A stretch of 64,000 bases of DNA from an uncultured Armatimonadota bacterium (GTDB taxonomy: Bacteria > Armatimonadota > Fimbriimonadia > Fimbriimonadales > Fimbriimonadaceae): contig CAIYMO010000017.1 of NCBI GenBank assembly GCA_903927345.1, positions 1 through 64,000 of the forward strand, written 5' to 3'. Below are positions 8,880 to 18,880 of this stretch, in pieces. Under the pieces are notes generated by a model that saw only the letters and a list, made by a program, of their open reading frames with translations, was not told the origin of the DNA and did not search any database. Position 1 is the stretch's first letter, and every line of letters begins with the position of its first letter. The position numbers and the translations under genes are program-made.

Positions 8880-11107
8880 TGCTTAACCGCCTTCAGCGCC
8901 AAGTCTGTCTCAATCGGGGGCAGAGACAGTTTCAAGTTTCCGTCAATACCTACTTTCACCGTTTCACTCCTTACTGGCACGCCCTTCCACGTGTCCCAAA
9001 GCTCAACGTTCCAAACTCCACTGGCGAGGCCATTCAGCTCAAAAGAAGTCGCCGGTGCCGCCGGAATCTGCTCCTTCAACACAACAAGTCGTCTCCATGT
9101 TCGGTCTTCAACGCGCATCCACGCCAGTGCCACCGTATTGCCGACTGTGGCCCAACTCACAACTGGAGGATTAGCCCGCACCAGTGCATCTTTGAAACGC
9201 ACGGAATAGGTCATCCAGTCGGCCCCGATGTTGCGTATCGTCACCGTGTGCTTGCCTGCCGGAATGGTCGCCGAGTAGGTGCCATCGTACTTATGAATAG
9301 TCTCGTGATTGTTCGGGTCAATCTGCGGGAAATCCCTCGTAAGGTAAGCCGAGCCATCAAGCTCAATCGCCAACTTGGCTCCGCCCCAACCCGAGACACC
9401 GTCAACGATGACTTCCAGATTAGTCGGCCGAGTGAACTGAGTCGTTATCGTCACCGGATTGTGCATGGTGGGATGGTTAACCCGTCCATGAGCAATGCCG
9501 GCGATCGGTAGCTGCCCGCTGGCACCCGTTTCTGTTACCTTGATCGAACGTGGCTTGTTGTACTGCGAGTCGGTCCACTCCGGCGGCGCACTCGAGATCG
9601 AGATATCTCGTCTCGGAAGCGGGTTAGGCCTCGTCAACCAATCCAGCTTAGGCTGAGTCTGGCGAAAATCTTCTCGCGGCCAGTCAACGCCCTGAACAAA
9701 TCGAGCCAACGCACCAAAGAGCGGGTAGCAATTCTTTGGTTCGATCAAATTGTCCCACCACCACGGCATCGCCGCACCGGAAGAACCCATCGCCGTGCTG
9801 ATCCAGAGCGGATCGTGAATCTGCAGTCCCATCGGGTCCTCGTCAGCTCTTGGTCCAGCCCAGTCCGCCCCGATCTCGCCGATGTAGTGTGGCTTGCCCC
9901 AACTACCCTTGCGAGACTGCTGATTGGCAACTTGGCTGATCACGTCGGGAGACGAATAATTGTGGGTCTGGATGTAATCAATCTCATCCAGCATGTCAAT
10001 GTCCTTCGTTCCCATCGAGTCTGCAAAACTGGTCGTAATCAGATGCTTGTAAGGATCCATCTTCCGGATCTCTCGAGCCATCCGTTGATGCCACTCTTTT
10101 GCTAAATCAGCGTTGAATCCTGTGGTCAGATCAACTTCGTTCCAAAGCTCCCACGCAAATACCGTTGGGTCAGCGGAGTAGCGAGCGATCAGATAGCGCA
10201 TTTTGTTGAGGAAGATCCGGTCCATTTCGGCGTTCTCCCAAAACTCGGCGGGGGTGTGCAAAATCCCTCCGTTTGCGATGCTGTGCGGTCCCTCCTCCCA
10301 CTGGTTGTAGCCATCCTTTTCGCGGAGGATGTTGAACGACTCCACGCAAAACTTGACCCGCATCCCGTTCTTGCGCGCCAGGTTCACCACATAGTCCAGA
10401 CGCCACAAGTTTTCGAGCGAAAAAACGCCAAGGCCTTTCCCATCCCGGCTCGCACCCTTTTGCTCAATCCCAAATGTAAACAGACCTGGCGCCAACCAAA
10501 CGCGCATGAAGTTCGCACCCTGCTCTCCGTATTTCGGGAGCCAAGTGTCGAAGTCGTAAGTCCCCTTCGGTCCTGCCCAGCAGACATTCGACCCGATCGG
10601 ATAGAAGCTCGACCCGGAGGACGTCTCAAAGAACCGATGATCTCGTTCAGACTTTTTGATGAATCCCGTCAAGTCACCCTTTGAGACCTCAACGGTGTAC
10701 GTGTCCGTCAACGAAGTCCCGCTCCGGTCCTTCACGACTGCCGTCACTAAGTTCTTTCCCTCTTTGAGGAAACTGATCTTCGCATGCCAGCTCGGCTTGC
10801 CCGATTGAATAACCGTCTCCCGATCGTTTTCTAACTTGCGCTGACAGTCGATCGAGAAATAACCTGGCACCTCAAACGATGTCCCGCCTGGCTCTTCAAC
10901 GGTCACTCGGACTGAAACATCCTGGGAATCGAACGGATTTTCAAAAGATGCCGCAGCGGTAATCGTGAAGTCAATCGGTTCGTAAACGAGAGCCGCTGAC
11001 TTGGAACCGACGATTGATCTCGCCATTAACTTCTCAGTGCTGCGGTAAGGAGTGGTGACCGGACTCTCAAGTCCCGAACCAACACCAAGCAATGCAAGAA
11101 ACAACAT
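8876..11107 (-). CDS. Secreted glycoside hydrolase (GH5/clan-A-like with N-terminal DUF5060-like domain)
   Basis: 743 aa; GSNVCWAGPKGTYDFDTWLPKYGEQGANFMRVWLAPG, FAWELWNEVD (putative acid/base Glu) and HYIGEIGADWAG (putative nucleophile Glu). Overlaps nadB by 4 bp. Confidence 0.8.
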   Translation of the reverse strand: MLFLALLGVGSGLESPVTTPYRSTEKLMARSIVGSKSAALVYEPIDFTITAAASFENPFDSQDVSVRVTVEEPGGTSFEVPGYFSIDCQRKLENDRETVIQSGKPSWHAKISFLKEGKNLVTAVVKDRSGTSLTDTYTVEVSKGDLTGFIKKSERDHRFFETSSGSSFYPIGSNVCWAGPKGTYDFDTWLPKYGEQGANFMRVWLAPGLFTFGIEQKGASRDGKGLGVFSLENLWRLDYVVNLARKNGMRVKFCVESFNILREKDGYNQWEEGPHSIANGGILHTPAEFWENAEMDRIFLNKMRYLIARYSADPTVFAWELWNEVDLTTGFNADLAKEWHQRMAREIRKMDPYKHLITTSFADSMGTKDIDMLDEIDYIQTHNYSSPDVISQVANQQSRKGSWGKPHYIGEIGADWAGPRADEDPMGLQIHDPLWISTAMGSSGAAMPWWWDNLIEPKNCYPLFGALARFVQGVDWPREDFRQTQPKLDWLTRPNPLPRRDISISSAPPEWTDSQYNKPRSIKVTETGASGQLPIAGIAHGRVNHPTMHNPVTITTQFTRPTNLEVIVDGVSGWGGAKLAIELDGSAYLTRDFPQIDPNNHETIHKYDGTYSATIPAGKHTVTIRNIGADWMTYSVRFKDALVRANPPVVSWATVGNTVALAWMRVEDRTWRRLVVLKEQIPAAPATSFELNGLASGVWNVELWDTWKGVPVRSETVKVGIDGNLKLSLPPIETDLALKAVKQ

Positions 11108-11182
11108 CGTCCTATCAACTATAGACCCGATTGCATTCTACGAAGCAATGCCCAAGCTTTACGGTGCATAATCGGCTCCAAG

Positions 11183-13534
11183 ATGCGTCTTTTAACAAGC
11201 ATTTTGATCGGCGCCGTTTCCATAAGCGCATTCGGCCAAATTCAACCGGTTAGTTGGAAAAACGTCAACATCAACGACAGCTTTTGGGCGCCTCGACAAA
11301 AGGCCCTCGGCGCAGTCACGATGCGTGAGCAGCTCGACCAGCTCGTTGCAAAGAAATACAAGCAGAACTTCGAGCGAGCCGCCGCCCGCCAATCCGGCGG
11401 CTACGTTGGCTACGTCTTCAACGACTCCGACGTCTACAAAGTTCTCGAGGCCGCAAGCTACGTCCTTGGCAAAAACAAGCTCGCTTGGTTGGATCAAGAA
11501 GTCGATAACTGGATCACCCTAATCTCCAAAGCCCAAGGTGCGGACGGATACCTGGACACTGCCTACCAACTCGACAAGCCGGACCGTAAGTGGACCAACC
11601 TGCGTGACGACCACGAACTCTACTGCGCAGGACACCTCTTCGAAGCCGCCGCCGCCCACTACGAAGCGACTGGCAAAACCAATTTCCTGAAAGTTGCCAC
11701 TAAACTCGCCGATCACATCGAAGCCCGATTCGGGGAAGGCAAGAAAATGGGATATCCCGGCCACCCCGAGTGCGAGCTAGCGCTCATGAAACTCTGGCGA
11801 GCAACCGGTGAGCAACGCTACTTCAAACTCGCTCAGTTCTTCATCGAAAAACGAGGCACCCACTTCTTCGCCACCGAACACAATACTCCCGAAAAGGAAT
11901 ACGACGGAACCTACTGGAGCGACAATGTTCCCATCCGAGAACATTCCAGCATCGTTGGCCATGCCGTCCGAGCCGCCTATCTCTTTAGTGGCGTCACCGA
12001 TCTTGCCCACGAAACGCACGATCATGAGCTTAAGGCAATGCTCGATCGAGTCTGGAAGTCCACCGCTCTCAAGCGAATGTTCATCACCGGCGGAATCGGA
12101 CCATCCGGTTCCAACGAAGGATTCACCGTCGACTACGACCTGCCCACCTTCACCGCCTACCAAGAGTCCTGCGCCAGCATCGCAAACGCCCTTTGGAACT
12201 ACCGTCTAGCCTTGCTTAACGGAGAAGGGAAGTTCGCCGATGTTATGGAGCAAGCCATCTACAACGGCGCTCTAGCCGGAATCAACATGGCGGGCGACAA
12301 GTACTACTATGTGAACCCACTCGCCAGCACCGGTGGCCACCACCGCCAAGATTGGTTCGGCTGTGCATGTTGCCCACCCAACCTCGCCCGAATGATCGGT
12401 CAGATGGGAGGCCTCAGCTACGGAACCACGGAAGACCAGCTCTACGTGATGCTGTACGTCGGTGGTGACGTCACCGCGAAGGTCGCCGGAGCTCCAGTCA
12501 AGCTGGACGTCAAGACCAACTACCCTTGGGATGGCAAGGTCAAACTGACCGTCCACCCAGGAGCTTCGAGAAGCTTCGGTCTCTCGCTTCGACAGCCAGG
12601 CTGGGGTGCGATCAGCGGACTCACGGTGAACAAGCAAGCCGCAAAAACTAACCTCAAGGATGGCTTCCTGAGCGTCCGACGAGTTTGGAAAGACGGCGAC
12701 GTCGTCGAGATGGAAATCCCAATGCCAGTTCGAAAGGTCGTCTCTCACCCATCGGTCAAGGACACCCAAGGAATGTTCGCCCTTAAGCGCGGACCCCTCG
12801 TTTACTGCCTCGAAGAGGTCGACAATCCTGTCGATATGGACCGCGTCGGTGTTCCAATCAACAGCGATTTCGTTGCCTCCGTCGACCCCAAGCTCTTCAA
12901 TGCAACGACTGTTCTTGAAGGAGAAGGCTATCTGTCAGGAGAGAGCTCGTGGGTCGGCCGACTGTTCCAATCGGTTGCCATTCCTCAAAAGGTCAAGCTG
13001 AAAGCAATCCCATACTTCATGTGGGATAACCGAAAGCCTGGCAATATGCGAGTTTGGCTCTCGCCAAATCCCGCCCCATCTCCGATGCGAGGACTCGAAA
13101 CCACCGCCAAGGTTTCTGTCAGCTTTGAGAGTGGCTACGCCAAGATCAACGGGGTCAAGGACGGCTTCACGCCGACGACGAGCAACCCAAACTCCCCTCA
13201 GCAGCTTCACTTCTGGAGTCACCTCGGCGGGAAAGAATGGGTCCGCTACGACTTCCCAAAGGAAACCAAAGTAGCAAGTATGCGTGTCTTCTGGTTCGAT
13301 GATACGGGTCGCGGAGGTGTACGAATCCCGTCGAGTTGGCAAGTCGAGGCCCTGATCAAAGGCACTTGGACTCCTCTGAAGCTCATCGCAGGAGAGAAGT
13401 ACGGAACGGCTCTCGACATCTGGAATGAAGTGCGATTCGCACCTGTCTCCACAACTGCGCTTAGGCTCACACTAAACCAACAAAATGGGTTTGCCACCGG
13501 TATTCATGAGTGGCAAGTCTTCGGCGAAGACTAG
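11183..13534 (+). CDS. GH127 (DUF1680) beta-L-arabinofuranosidase-like protein
   Basis: 783 aa; NVNINDSFWAPRQKALG...GADGYLDTAYQ...CASIANALWNYRLALLNGEGKFADVMEQAIYNGALAGINM...WFGCACCPPNLARMIGQMGG is the GH127 signature. Confidence 0.9.
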   Translation: MRLLTSILIGAVSISAFGQIQPVSWKNVNINDSFWAPRQKALGAVTMREQLDQLVAKKYKQNFERAAARQSGGYVGYVFNDSDVYKVLEAASYVLGKNKLAWLDQEVDNWITLISKAQGADGYLDTAYQLDKPDRKWTNLRDDHELYCAGHLFEAAAAHYEATGKTNFLKVATKLADHIEARFGEGKKMGYPGHPECELALMKLWRATGEQRYFKLAQFFIEKRGTHFFATEHNTPEKEYDGTYWSDNVPIREHSSIVGHAVRAAYLFSGVTDLAHETHDHELKAMLDRVWKSTALKRMFITGGIGPSGSNEGFTVDYDLPTFTAYQESCASIANALWNYRLALLNGEGKFADVMEQAIYNGALAGINMAGDKYYYVNPLASTGGHHRQDWFGCACCPPNLARMIGQMGGLSYGTTEDQLYVMLYVGGDVTAKVAGAPVKLDVKTNYPWDGKVKLTVHPGASRSFGLSLRQPGWGAISGLTVNKQAAKTNLKDGFLSVRRVWKDGDVVEMEIPMPVRKVVSHPSVKDTQGMFALKRGPLVYCLEEVDNPVDMDRVGVPINSDFVASVDPKLFNATTVLEGEGYLSGESSWVGRLFQSVAIPQKVKLKAIPYFMWDNRKPGNMRVWLSPNPAPSPMRGLETTAKVSVSFESGYAKINGVKDGFTPTTSNPNSPQQLHFWSHLGGKEWVRYDFPKETKVASMRVFWFDDTGRGGVRIPSSWQVEALIKGTWTPLKLIAGEKYGTALDIWNEVRFAPVSTTALRLTLNQQNGFATGIHEWQVFGED

Positions 13535-13546
13535 TTTTCATTACCC

Positions 13547-15103
13547 TTGCAAATCAACCGCCAAAGGACTAAACTGCGCTCAATGTTTAGTTCTTTGGCA
13601 TTGACCGCAATTTTGGCGGGATCGGGGCTCTCGGCCCAACTTAGGGGGAATAACGTTTGGGCGGGTCATAGCGGAGACCCCCAGCACACCGGCATCAGCT
13701 TCATGGCTTCACAAGATATCGTGAAGAAGCATTGGTCCACTCCAGTTGATTTAGTTCCTCGCTACAGTGGTAACAGTTTGCTCACCCACTACGGTGTTCC
13801 AATCATTACGCGTGGCAACATCCTGATTACCCCAGTCAAGCAAACCCTAACCGACGGTTTCAAGATCAGAGCGTTCAATGCCTTCAACGGTGATCCTGTC
13901 TGGACAGCAGACACTGACTATTCATTGCCTCCGTCTAGCTGGCTTCCGAGCATGTCTCCAACTTTGCTCACCAAGCGTGCAAACGTCTTCGATCCAGGAG
14001 TTGCATTCCAATCTGGCGGCGGTCGAGTCTCGTTCCGATCCGCGCACAGCAAAGTCGCGACGATCACAACACGAGCATTCTACGGAGACGCCATCTACAA
14101 CGCCAATGCTTCGAACATGCGAAGCAACGTAAAGATTTGTACACCTCTCACCGCCTGCCCAGATGGCTCCGTTTTGTTTGGCTTCACGGTCCTTGGCACC
14201 AATGCTGCCAACCTAACGAGCGGTATCGCACGAGTTTCTGCTGACGGTGTCGGCTCATGGGTATCTGCAGCGACCCTTTCCGGTGATTCAGCAGTCGGCC
14301 GCGTCAAAACCAACTGCGCCCCTGCAATTACTGCCGACGGAACCTCGTTCTACGTCACAGTCCATTCCGGCAACTTCGGACGTGGAATGCTGGTAAAGGC
14401 AAACCTAAGCAACTACGCTGTTACCGGACGTGTCGCTCTCAAAGACCCAAAGACCGGTAACGACGCCGCAATCGATGCCGACGGAACCGCATCGCCAACA
14501 ATTGGCACCGATGGCGACGTGTACATCGGCGTCCTCGAAAACCCATTCCCCCACAACGGCTACCGAGGCTGGCTCTTGCACTTTAACAAGGATCTGACTG
14601 TCGCGAAGACTCCGGGTGCTTTCGGCTGGGACGACACCGCCTCTCTGGTCCCGAGCTTCATGATTCCGGACTACACGGGTGGTTCCCCCTATTTGCTGTT
14701 TATCAAATACAACAACTACGGCGTGGGTGGCGGTCAGGGCTTGAACCGCCTAGCGATTCTTGACCCACAAAACTCAGAAATCGACGCCCGATCCGGACAG
14801 ATGACCATGAAGGTTGTCCGTTCGATCCTCAACCCCACAACGGACCCTGAATACAACCAAACCTATCCAAACGCAGTCCGAGAATGGTGTGTCAACTCAG
14901 CCGTCGTCGACGTGACTCGACAAAGCGTGCTCGTCACCGGTGAAGACGGAATCCTCTACCGCTGGAACCTAGCGACCAACCGATTCGACCAGAGCCTCCA
15001 GCTCACGCCGGGAATCGGCGAAGCCTACACACCAACGGCTGTGGCCGCAGACGGAACGGTCATCGCGATTGCAAACGCAGTGCTCTACGCTGTAGGAAAG
15101 TGA
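13547..15103 (+). CDS. Secreted PQQ-like beta-propeller protein
   Basis: 518 aa; repeated propeller-like segments (FNAFNGDPVWTADTDYS, GEDGILYRWNLATNRFDQSLQLTPG). Overlaps the next CDS by 4 nt. Confidence 0.6.
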   Translation: MQINRQRTKLRSMFSSLALTAILAGSGLSAQLRGNNVWAGHSGDPQHTGISFMASQDIVKKHWSTPVDLVPRYSGNSLLTHYGVPIITRGNILITPVKQTLTDGFKIRAFNAFNGDPVWTADTDYSLPPSSWLPSMSPTLLTKRANVFDPGVAFQSGGGRVSFRSAHSKVATITTRAFYGDAIYNANASNMRSNVKICTPLTACPDGSVLFGFTVLGTNAANLTSGIARVSADGVGSWVSAATLSGDSAVGRVKTNCAPAITADGTSFYVTVHSGNFGRGMLVKANLSNYAVTGRVALKDPKTGNDAAIDADGTASPTIGTDGDVYIGVLENPFPHNGYRGWLLHFNKDLTVAKTPGAFGWDDTASLVPSFMIPDYTGGSPYLLFIKYNNYGVGGGQGLNRLAILDPQNSEIDARSGQMTMKVVRSILNPTTDPEYNQTYPNAVREWCVNSAVVDVTRQSVLVTGEDGILYRWNLATNRFDQSLQLTPGIGEAYTPTAVAADGTVIAIANAVLYAVGK

Positions 15104-16371
15104 TCCTCACCCTCCTCGCCGCGGTAGCCCTTCAAACCACTCAGGATCTCCCTCCTGAGTGGTTTATTCGTGATGCGAAGGGGCAAAACTGCGCTTCGTG
15201 TCACTCTCCGACGGGTTTCGAAATTCATGTGATCGCTCCCGGAGCGGTGTTACGTCGGGCAAAGCGGCACCTTACCCAACCACAAGCCGAGGCTCTCGCA
15301 GCTGGCTTCAAGACCTTTGTGCCCTTCGAAGGTGTCTTCCCACCCTTTCAAGACCAAGGAGATCAAGCTGATGACGACAATCAGTTTCTGCGACAAGTCA
15401 CTTCTGAAAGCTGGGTACTGACAGACAAAATCAACTCAGTTAAAGAGGCGCTGGAATATCGAAAGAAAATCGTCGCCATCGACCCGTTCCAACTTCAAGT
15501 CGCCTTCCCACTCAGTCCCCTGTCGGCGGACAAGTTCAACGGTGACACATCCGCCACCATCGCCGATTGGATCCCGGACGTGCCCGCCACCGATGGCGAC
15601 CCCGTCAAGCTAGAAACAGAGCAAGACATCCTTGAACATGACCGGGCTATCGCCGCACGACCGGTCAATTCGCCAATCGAAATGTTGGCGCAAAACAAGT
15701 ACCGTTCACTGCTTGCCTACTTGCACTACATCCGTTTCGGACGATTCGGCAAAGTCTGGCTCCCCGAAGGAAACCCAATGTGGAAGGTCGGAGACTTTGG
15801 TCGCATCTACGCCGATGCCGATTTCCAAAGTCTTGGGATGTCTCCGCAACTCATCGCCGAGAACACCGGCGGACCTTCCCCGACCGAACAAATGAAGCAA
15901 CTCCGACTCAGCTGGTTCTGGCTGGGCTGGATGTTCGATCCATCGCTCATGCACTCAGGTCCTGCTAAGGACACAATCCGGGCGGACTACTTCGTCTTGA
16001 GCCTGCTTCAAGACGCCCAACTCCCGTCTCATGCGCTTTACATGCTCACCCGGAAACTCGCCGAACAAACTCCCGGTAAGTTCGCGTTTGAATTTCAATA
16101 CTCGTTTCTGCTGACTAGCGAGTTCATTGGCAACTGGGAGCCCAAGGACCCCAAATCCAAAGCGCTCTTCCGTGCGTTTGCCGCCCAGAGCTTCCGGATG
16201 AACCTTTACCTGCTCCTGAACGACATCAAGACAACAGGTCGAACAATCAGAAAAGTCCCCCAAATCGACCAAATCACACGAGCAGGGGCCTACCTAAAGA
16301 AAATTGGCGTCGACGAAACGAAGCTCATCGAACGAGTCAAAAACGCAGTCAACAACGCCAAAGGTGTCTAG
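15100..16371 (+). CDS. Secreted protein with a single N-terminal haem-binding CXXCH motif
   Basis: 423 aa, GTG start overlapping the upstream stop. WFIRDAKGQNCASCHSPTGFEIH contains CASCH. Confidence 0.7.
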   Translation: MILTLLAAVALQTTQDLPPEWFIRDAKGQNCASCHSPTGFEIHVIAPGAVLRRAKRHLTQPQAEALAAGFKTFVPFEGVFPPFQDQGDQADDDNQFLRQVTSESWVLTDKINSVKEALEYRKKIVAIDPFQLQVAFPLSPLSADKFNGDTSATIADWIPDVPATDGDPVKLETEQDILEHDRAIAARPVNSPIEMLAQNKYRSLLAYLHYIRFGRFGKVWLPEGNPMWKVGDFGRIYADADFQSLGMSPQLIAENTGGPSPTEQMKQLRLSWFWLGWMFDPSLMHSGPAKDTIRADYFVLSLLQDAQLPSHALYMLTRKLAEQTPGKFAFEFQYSFLLTSEFIGNWEPKDPKSKALFRAFAAQSFRMNLYLLLNDIKTTGRTIRKVPQIDQITRAGAYLKKIGVDETKLIERVKNAVNNAKGV

Positions 16372-17042
16372 GGCAAGTGGGGCCGAACGTAAATCTTGTA
16401 AAGCAGTTTTGGCAAGGAATCTGAGAAGGAGACGACAATTCGATTGAGCTCCAACGCTGATTCACCCTGGACTGGCCGCTTCGCTAATTTGAGACCAACC
16501 TGATATCCAAGCGAACTCACCGCAGCTAACGTATCGGCATTAAACGATCCGTAAGGGTAACAAACGGAACGAGAATCCAATCCTCGGTCGTTCAGCATTT
16601 GATGCGCAACTGCCAACTCTTGGATCTGCTGCTCAAGAGTCAGCTCCGCCATGCGTGGGTGCGAGTTCGTATGATTTCCAATCTCGTGTCCACGACTCGA
16701 AAGTCGAATCAACTCGGCCCAAGTCGCAAGCGGTCGAGCCTTCTGGTCATCCCAGTTTGACACGACTCCGACAAGGGAAGGAACAGCATAAAACGCGCCT
16801 CGGTAGCCAGCATCCTCTAGGATTGCAGGCGCATTGCTTACCGCTGAGACGTAAGCGTCATCAAACGTGTAGCAAATCCCTTCCGGTCGGGCCGCCGCAA
16901 AGTCTCTTGGTAAAACCCCTGGCCACTTCTTCCTCCCAAAAAAACGAGCATGAGCTCCAAGTGTCTCTGGGGCACAGTTAAGCCAGCGACCTTCCTCAAG
17001 TTCGCTCCCGATCTTGTGATAACAGAGGATAACGGTTTTCAA
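16368..17042 (-). CDS. Polysaccharide deacetylase family protein
   Basis: 224 aa; ICYTFDDAYVSAVSNAPAILEDAGYRGAFYAVP...GHEIGNHTNSHPRMAELT is the NodB-type TFDD/HxxxH motif. Confidence 0.9.
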   Translation of the reverse strand: MKTVILCYHKIGSELEEGRWLNCAPETLGAHARFFGRKKWPGVLPRDFAAARPEGICYTFDDAYVSAVSNAPAILEDAGYRGAFYAVPSLVGVVSNWDDQKARPLATWAELIRLSSRGHEIGNHTNSHPRMAELTLEQQIQELAVAHQMLNDRGLDSRSVCYPYGSFNADTLAAVSSLGYQVGLKLAKRPVQGESALELNRIVVSFSDSLPKLLYKIYVRPHLP

Positions 17043-17145
17043 AATGCCTGTATCGCAGAGTTTATTTGATACGTCCTACCGATAGCAGTGGTTTTTGCTG
17101 GACAAAGTAGCCCTCAGATGACTACAATGTCCATCATAGGTCGCA

Positions 17146-18843
17146 ATGCGGTCTTGGAGAAGTCGTCTTAATATGCTTGGGAATCGAAGTTTTGTCCTCG
17201 CGACGCTTACGCTTGTCTCTGCGGCAGCAATGGCTCAATTTGATGGGCCTGCCCCGCTAGCCTGGCGATGGCAACAATCATCGCCGTCCGCGCCAACCGG
17301 TGCGCCGCTAGTCGATGGCAACAACATTTTTCTGAACCTGGGGAACCGCGTTTATTCGATTGACCGCGAATCCGGGAACACGAACTGGAAGTTTCCTAAC
17401 GTTCAACCAATTGACGGCACCTTCCGCCGCTCGCCTGTCCTTGTCCAGGGAGTGCTGGTTTCCGCAGGAACGGATCGAAAAGTTTACGGAGTCAATCCTT
17501 CAAACGGCGAACTGAAGTGGGTTTACGAATCTCCTTCGACAATCACTGGTCAGCCCCTCAGCCTAGGCAAGTTCGTCGCCTTCCCGCTCGAAGGTGGATC
17601 GTTCACAGCTCTGGATGCAACGACGGGACTCAGCGTTTACGAAACTCCTTACCGCTCACTCGACGGAATCGCTGGACCTCTAACTGGTAACGGTCGAGAT
17701 TCGGTCATGTTCTTCGATAACCGAAACAAGCTTCACTCCATCAACGTATCCTCGCGACGATCCAACTGGAGCGTGCCATTCGCCATTCGTCCAACCGACG
17801 GAACGGTCGAAAGCGCAGGCGGCTACGTTTACACCTATTCGGCAAACTATCTCGTCTGCATGAACGAGAGCACCGGTTCGCCAAAGTGGCAAGTTCCCGT
17901 CGGTGAGCCAATGATCTTCTCGCCCGAAGTCGGCGCAGGAGTCGTGGTTGCGGTTTCTCGATCCGGAAACGCTTATGTCTACTCGGACAGCGGCACCCTC
18001 AAGACGAGAACTCCTCTGGCCCTCGGATCAGTTCCCCTCGCCAAGCCAACAATTCTGGGAAAGAAGATCGCATTCGCTCTCACCAACGGCTCGTTCACGA
18101 TCGTTGATGCAGCGACCGGTGCGGTTGACTGGCAATACTATGTTCGCCCAATGAATGAAGCGGCCAAGGCTGCCCTCAACTCGGGAAGCGCAGGTGCACC
18201 AGGTGGCGCTCCTGGTGGAGCCCCGGGCGGAGCGCTCGGTGGTGGCATCGGTGGCGGAGCACTCGGCGGTGGTCTAGGCGGTGGACAAGGTCTCGGCGGA
18301 GCGCAGTCGAACAACACGGCGGCTCCTGTAGTTACAGTTCCAATCGCAACCCAAATCGTTCTCGCAGGCTCAACCCTGCTGGTAACTGCCGGCGATTCAA
18401 GCCTTCTCGCTTTCGATAAGGTAACCGGAGTTGACTTGACTTCTCCAGTCGTCAAAACCCTCTGGCCAAGCAGCGGCGAAATGATCGCAGGAACCAATGG
18501 TCAAGAGTTCCTCTTCCAAATCGATGACGACACATCTGGCGTCGACGGAAAGACCATCTCGGTCACCATCGGCGGCAAGCCATACGCCTACGACTTTGGA
18601 AAGGACGGCGTCCTTATCGTTCGAGTTTCGCAGGCGAAGAAGAACGCATCGATCCCAAGCGGACGACACGACTTGGTCGTCACTGTCTCCGACTGGCTTG
18701 GAAACAAGACCACGCACTCCGTCAGCCTCAAGGTTGACAACGCGTTGCCACTCGTCCCACGAATCAAGCCCGCGACTGATGGTCAGGGCGGTCCTGGCGG
18801 CGCAGGTGGATTCGGTGGCGGTGCTGGCGGAAAGGGTGGCTAG
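17146..18843 (+). CDS. Secreted PQQ-binding-like beta-propeller protein with Gly/Ala-rich loop and tail
   Basis: 565 aa; repeats YSIDRESGNTNWKF, YGVNPSNGELKWVYESP, FTALDATTGLSVYET. Gly-rich tract APGGAPGGAPGGALGGGIGGG and C-terminal GGPGGAGGFGGGAGGKGG. Confidence 0.8.
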   Translation: MRSWRSRLNMLGNRSFVLATLTLVSAAAMAQFDGPAPLAWRWQQSSPSAPTGAPLVDGNNIFLNLGNRVYSIDRESGNTNWKFPNVQPIDGTFRRSPVLVQGVLVSAGTDRKVYGVNPSNGELKWVYESPSTITGQPLSLGKFVAFPLEGGSFTALDATTGLSVYETPYRSLDGIAGPLTGNGRDSVMFFDNRNKLHSINVSSRRSNWSVPFAIRPTDGTVESAGGYVYTYSANYLVCMNESTGSPKWQVPVGEPMIFSPEVGAGVVVAVSRSGNAYVYSDSGTLKTRTPLALGSVPLAKPTILGKKIAFALTNGSFTIVDAATGAVDWQYYVRPMNEAAKAALNSGSAGAPGGAPGGAPGGALGGGIGGGALGGGLGGGQGLGGAQSNNTAAPVVTVPIATQIVLAGSTLLVTAGDSSLLAFDKVTGVDLTSPVVKTLWPSSGEMIAGTNGQEFLFQIDDDTSGVDGKTISVTIGGKPYAYDFGKDGVLIVRVSQAKKNASIPSGRHDLVVTVSDWLGNKTTHSVSLKVDNALPLVPRIKPATDGQGGPGGAGGFGGGAGGKGG

Positions 18844-18880
18844 CCCAACAAATAACTGGAACATACTGCTTAGCGCAGAG

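Noticed and set aside
18497-18880. N-terminal extension of the dprA ORF in the ORF track
   Set aside because: It overlaps the PQQ-propeller gene in another frame and has low-complexity Ser/Arg composition; ATG 18881 gives a normal DprA N-terminus.
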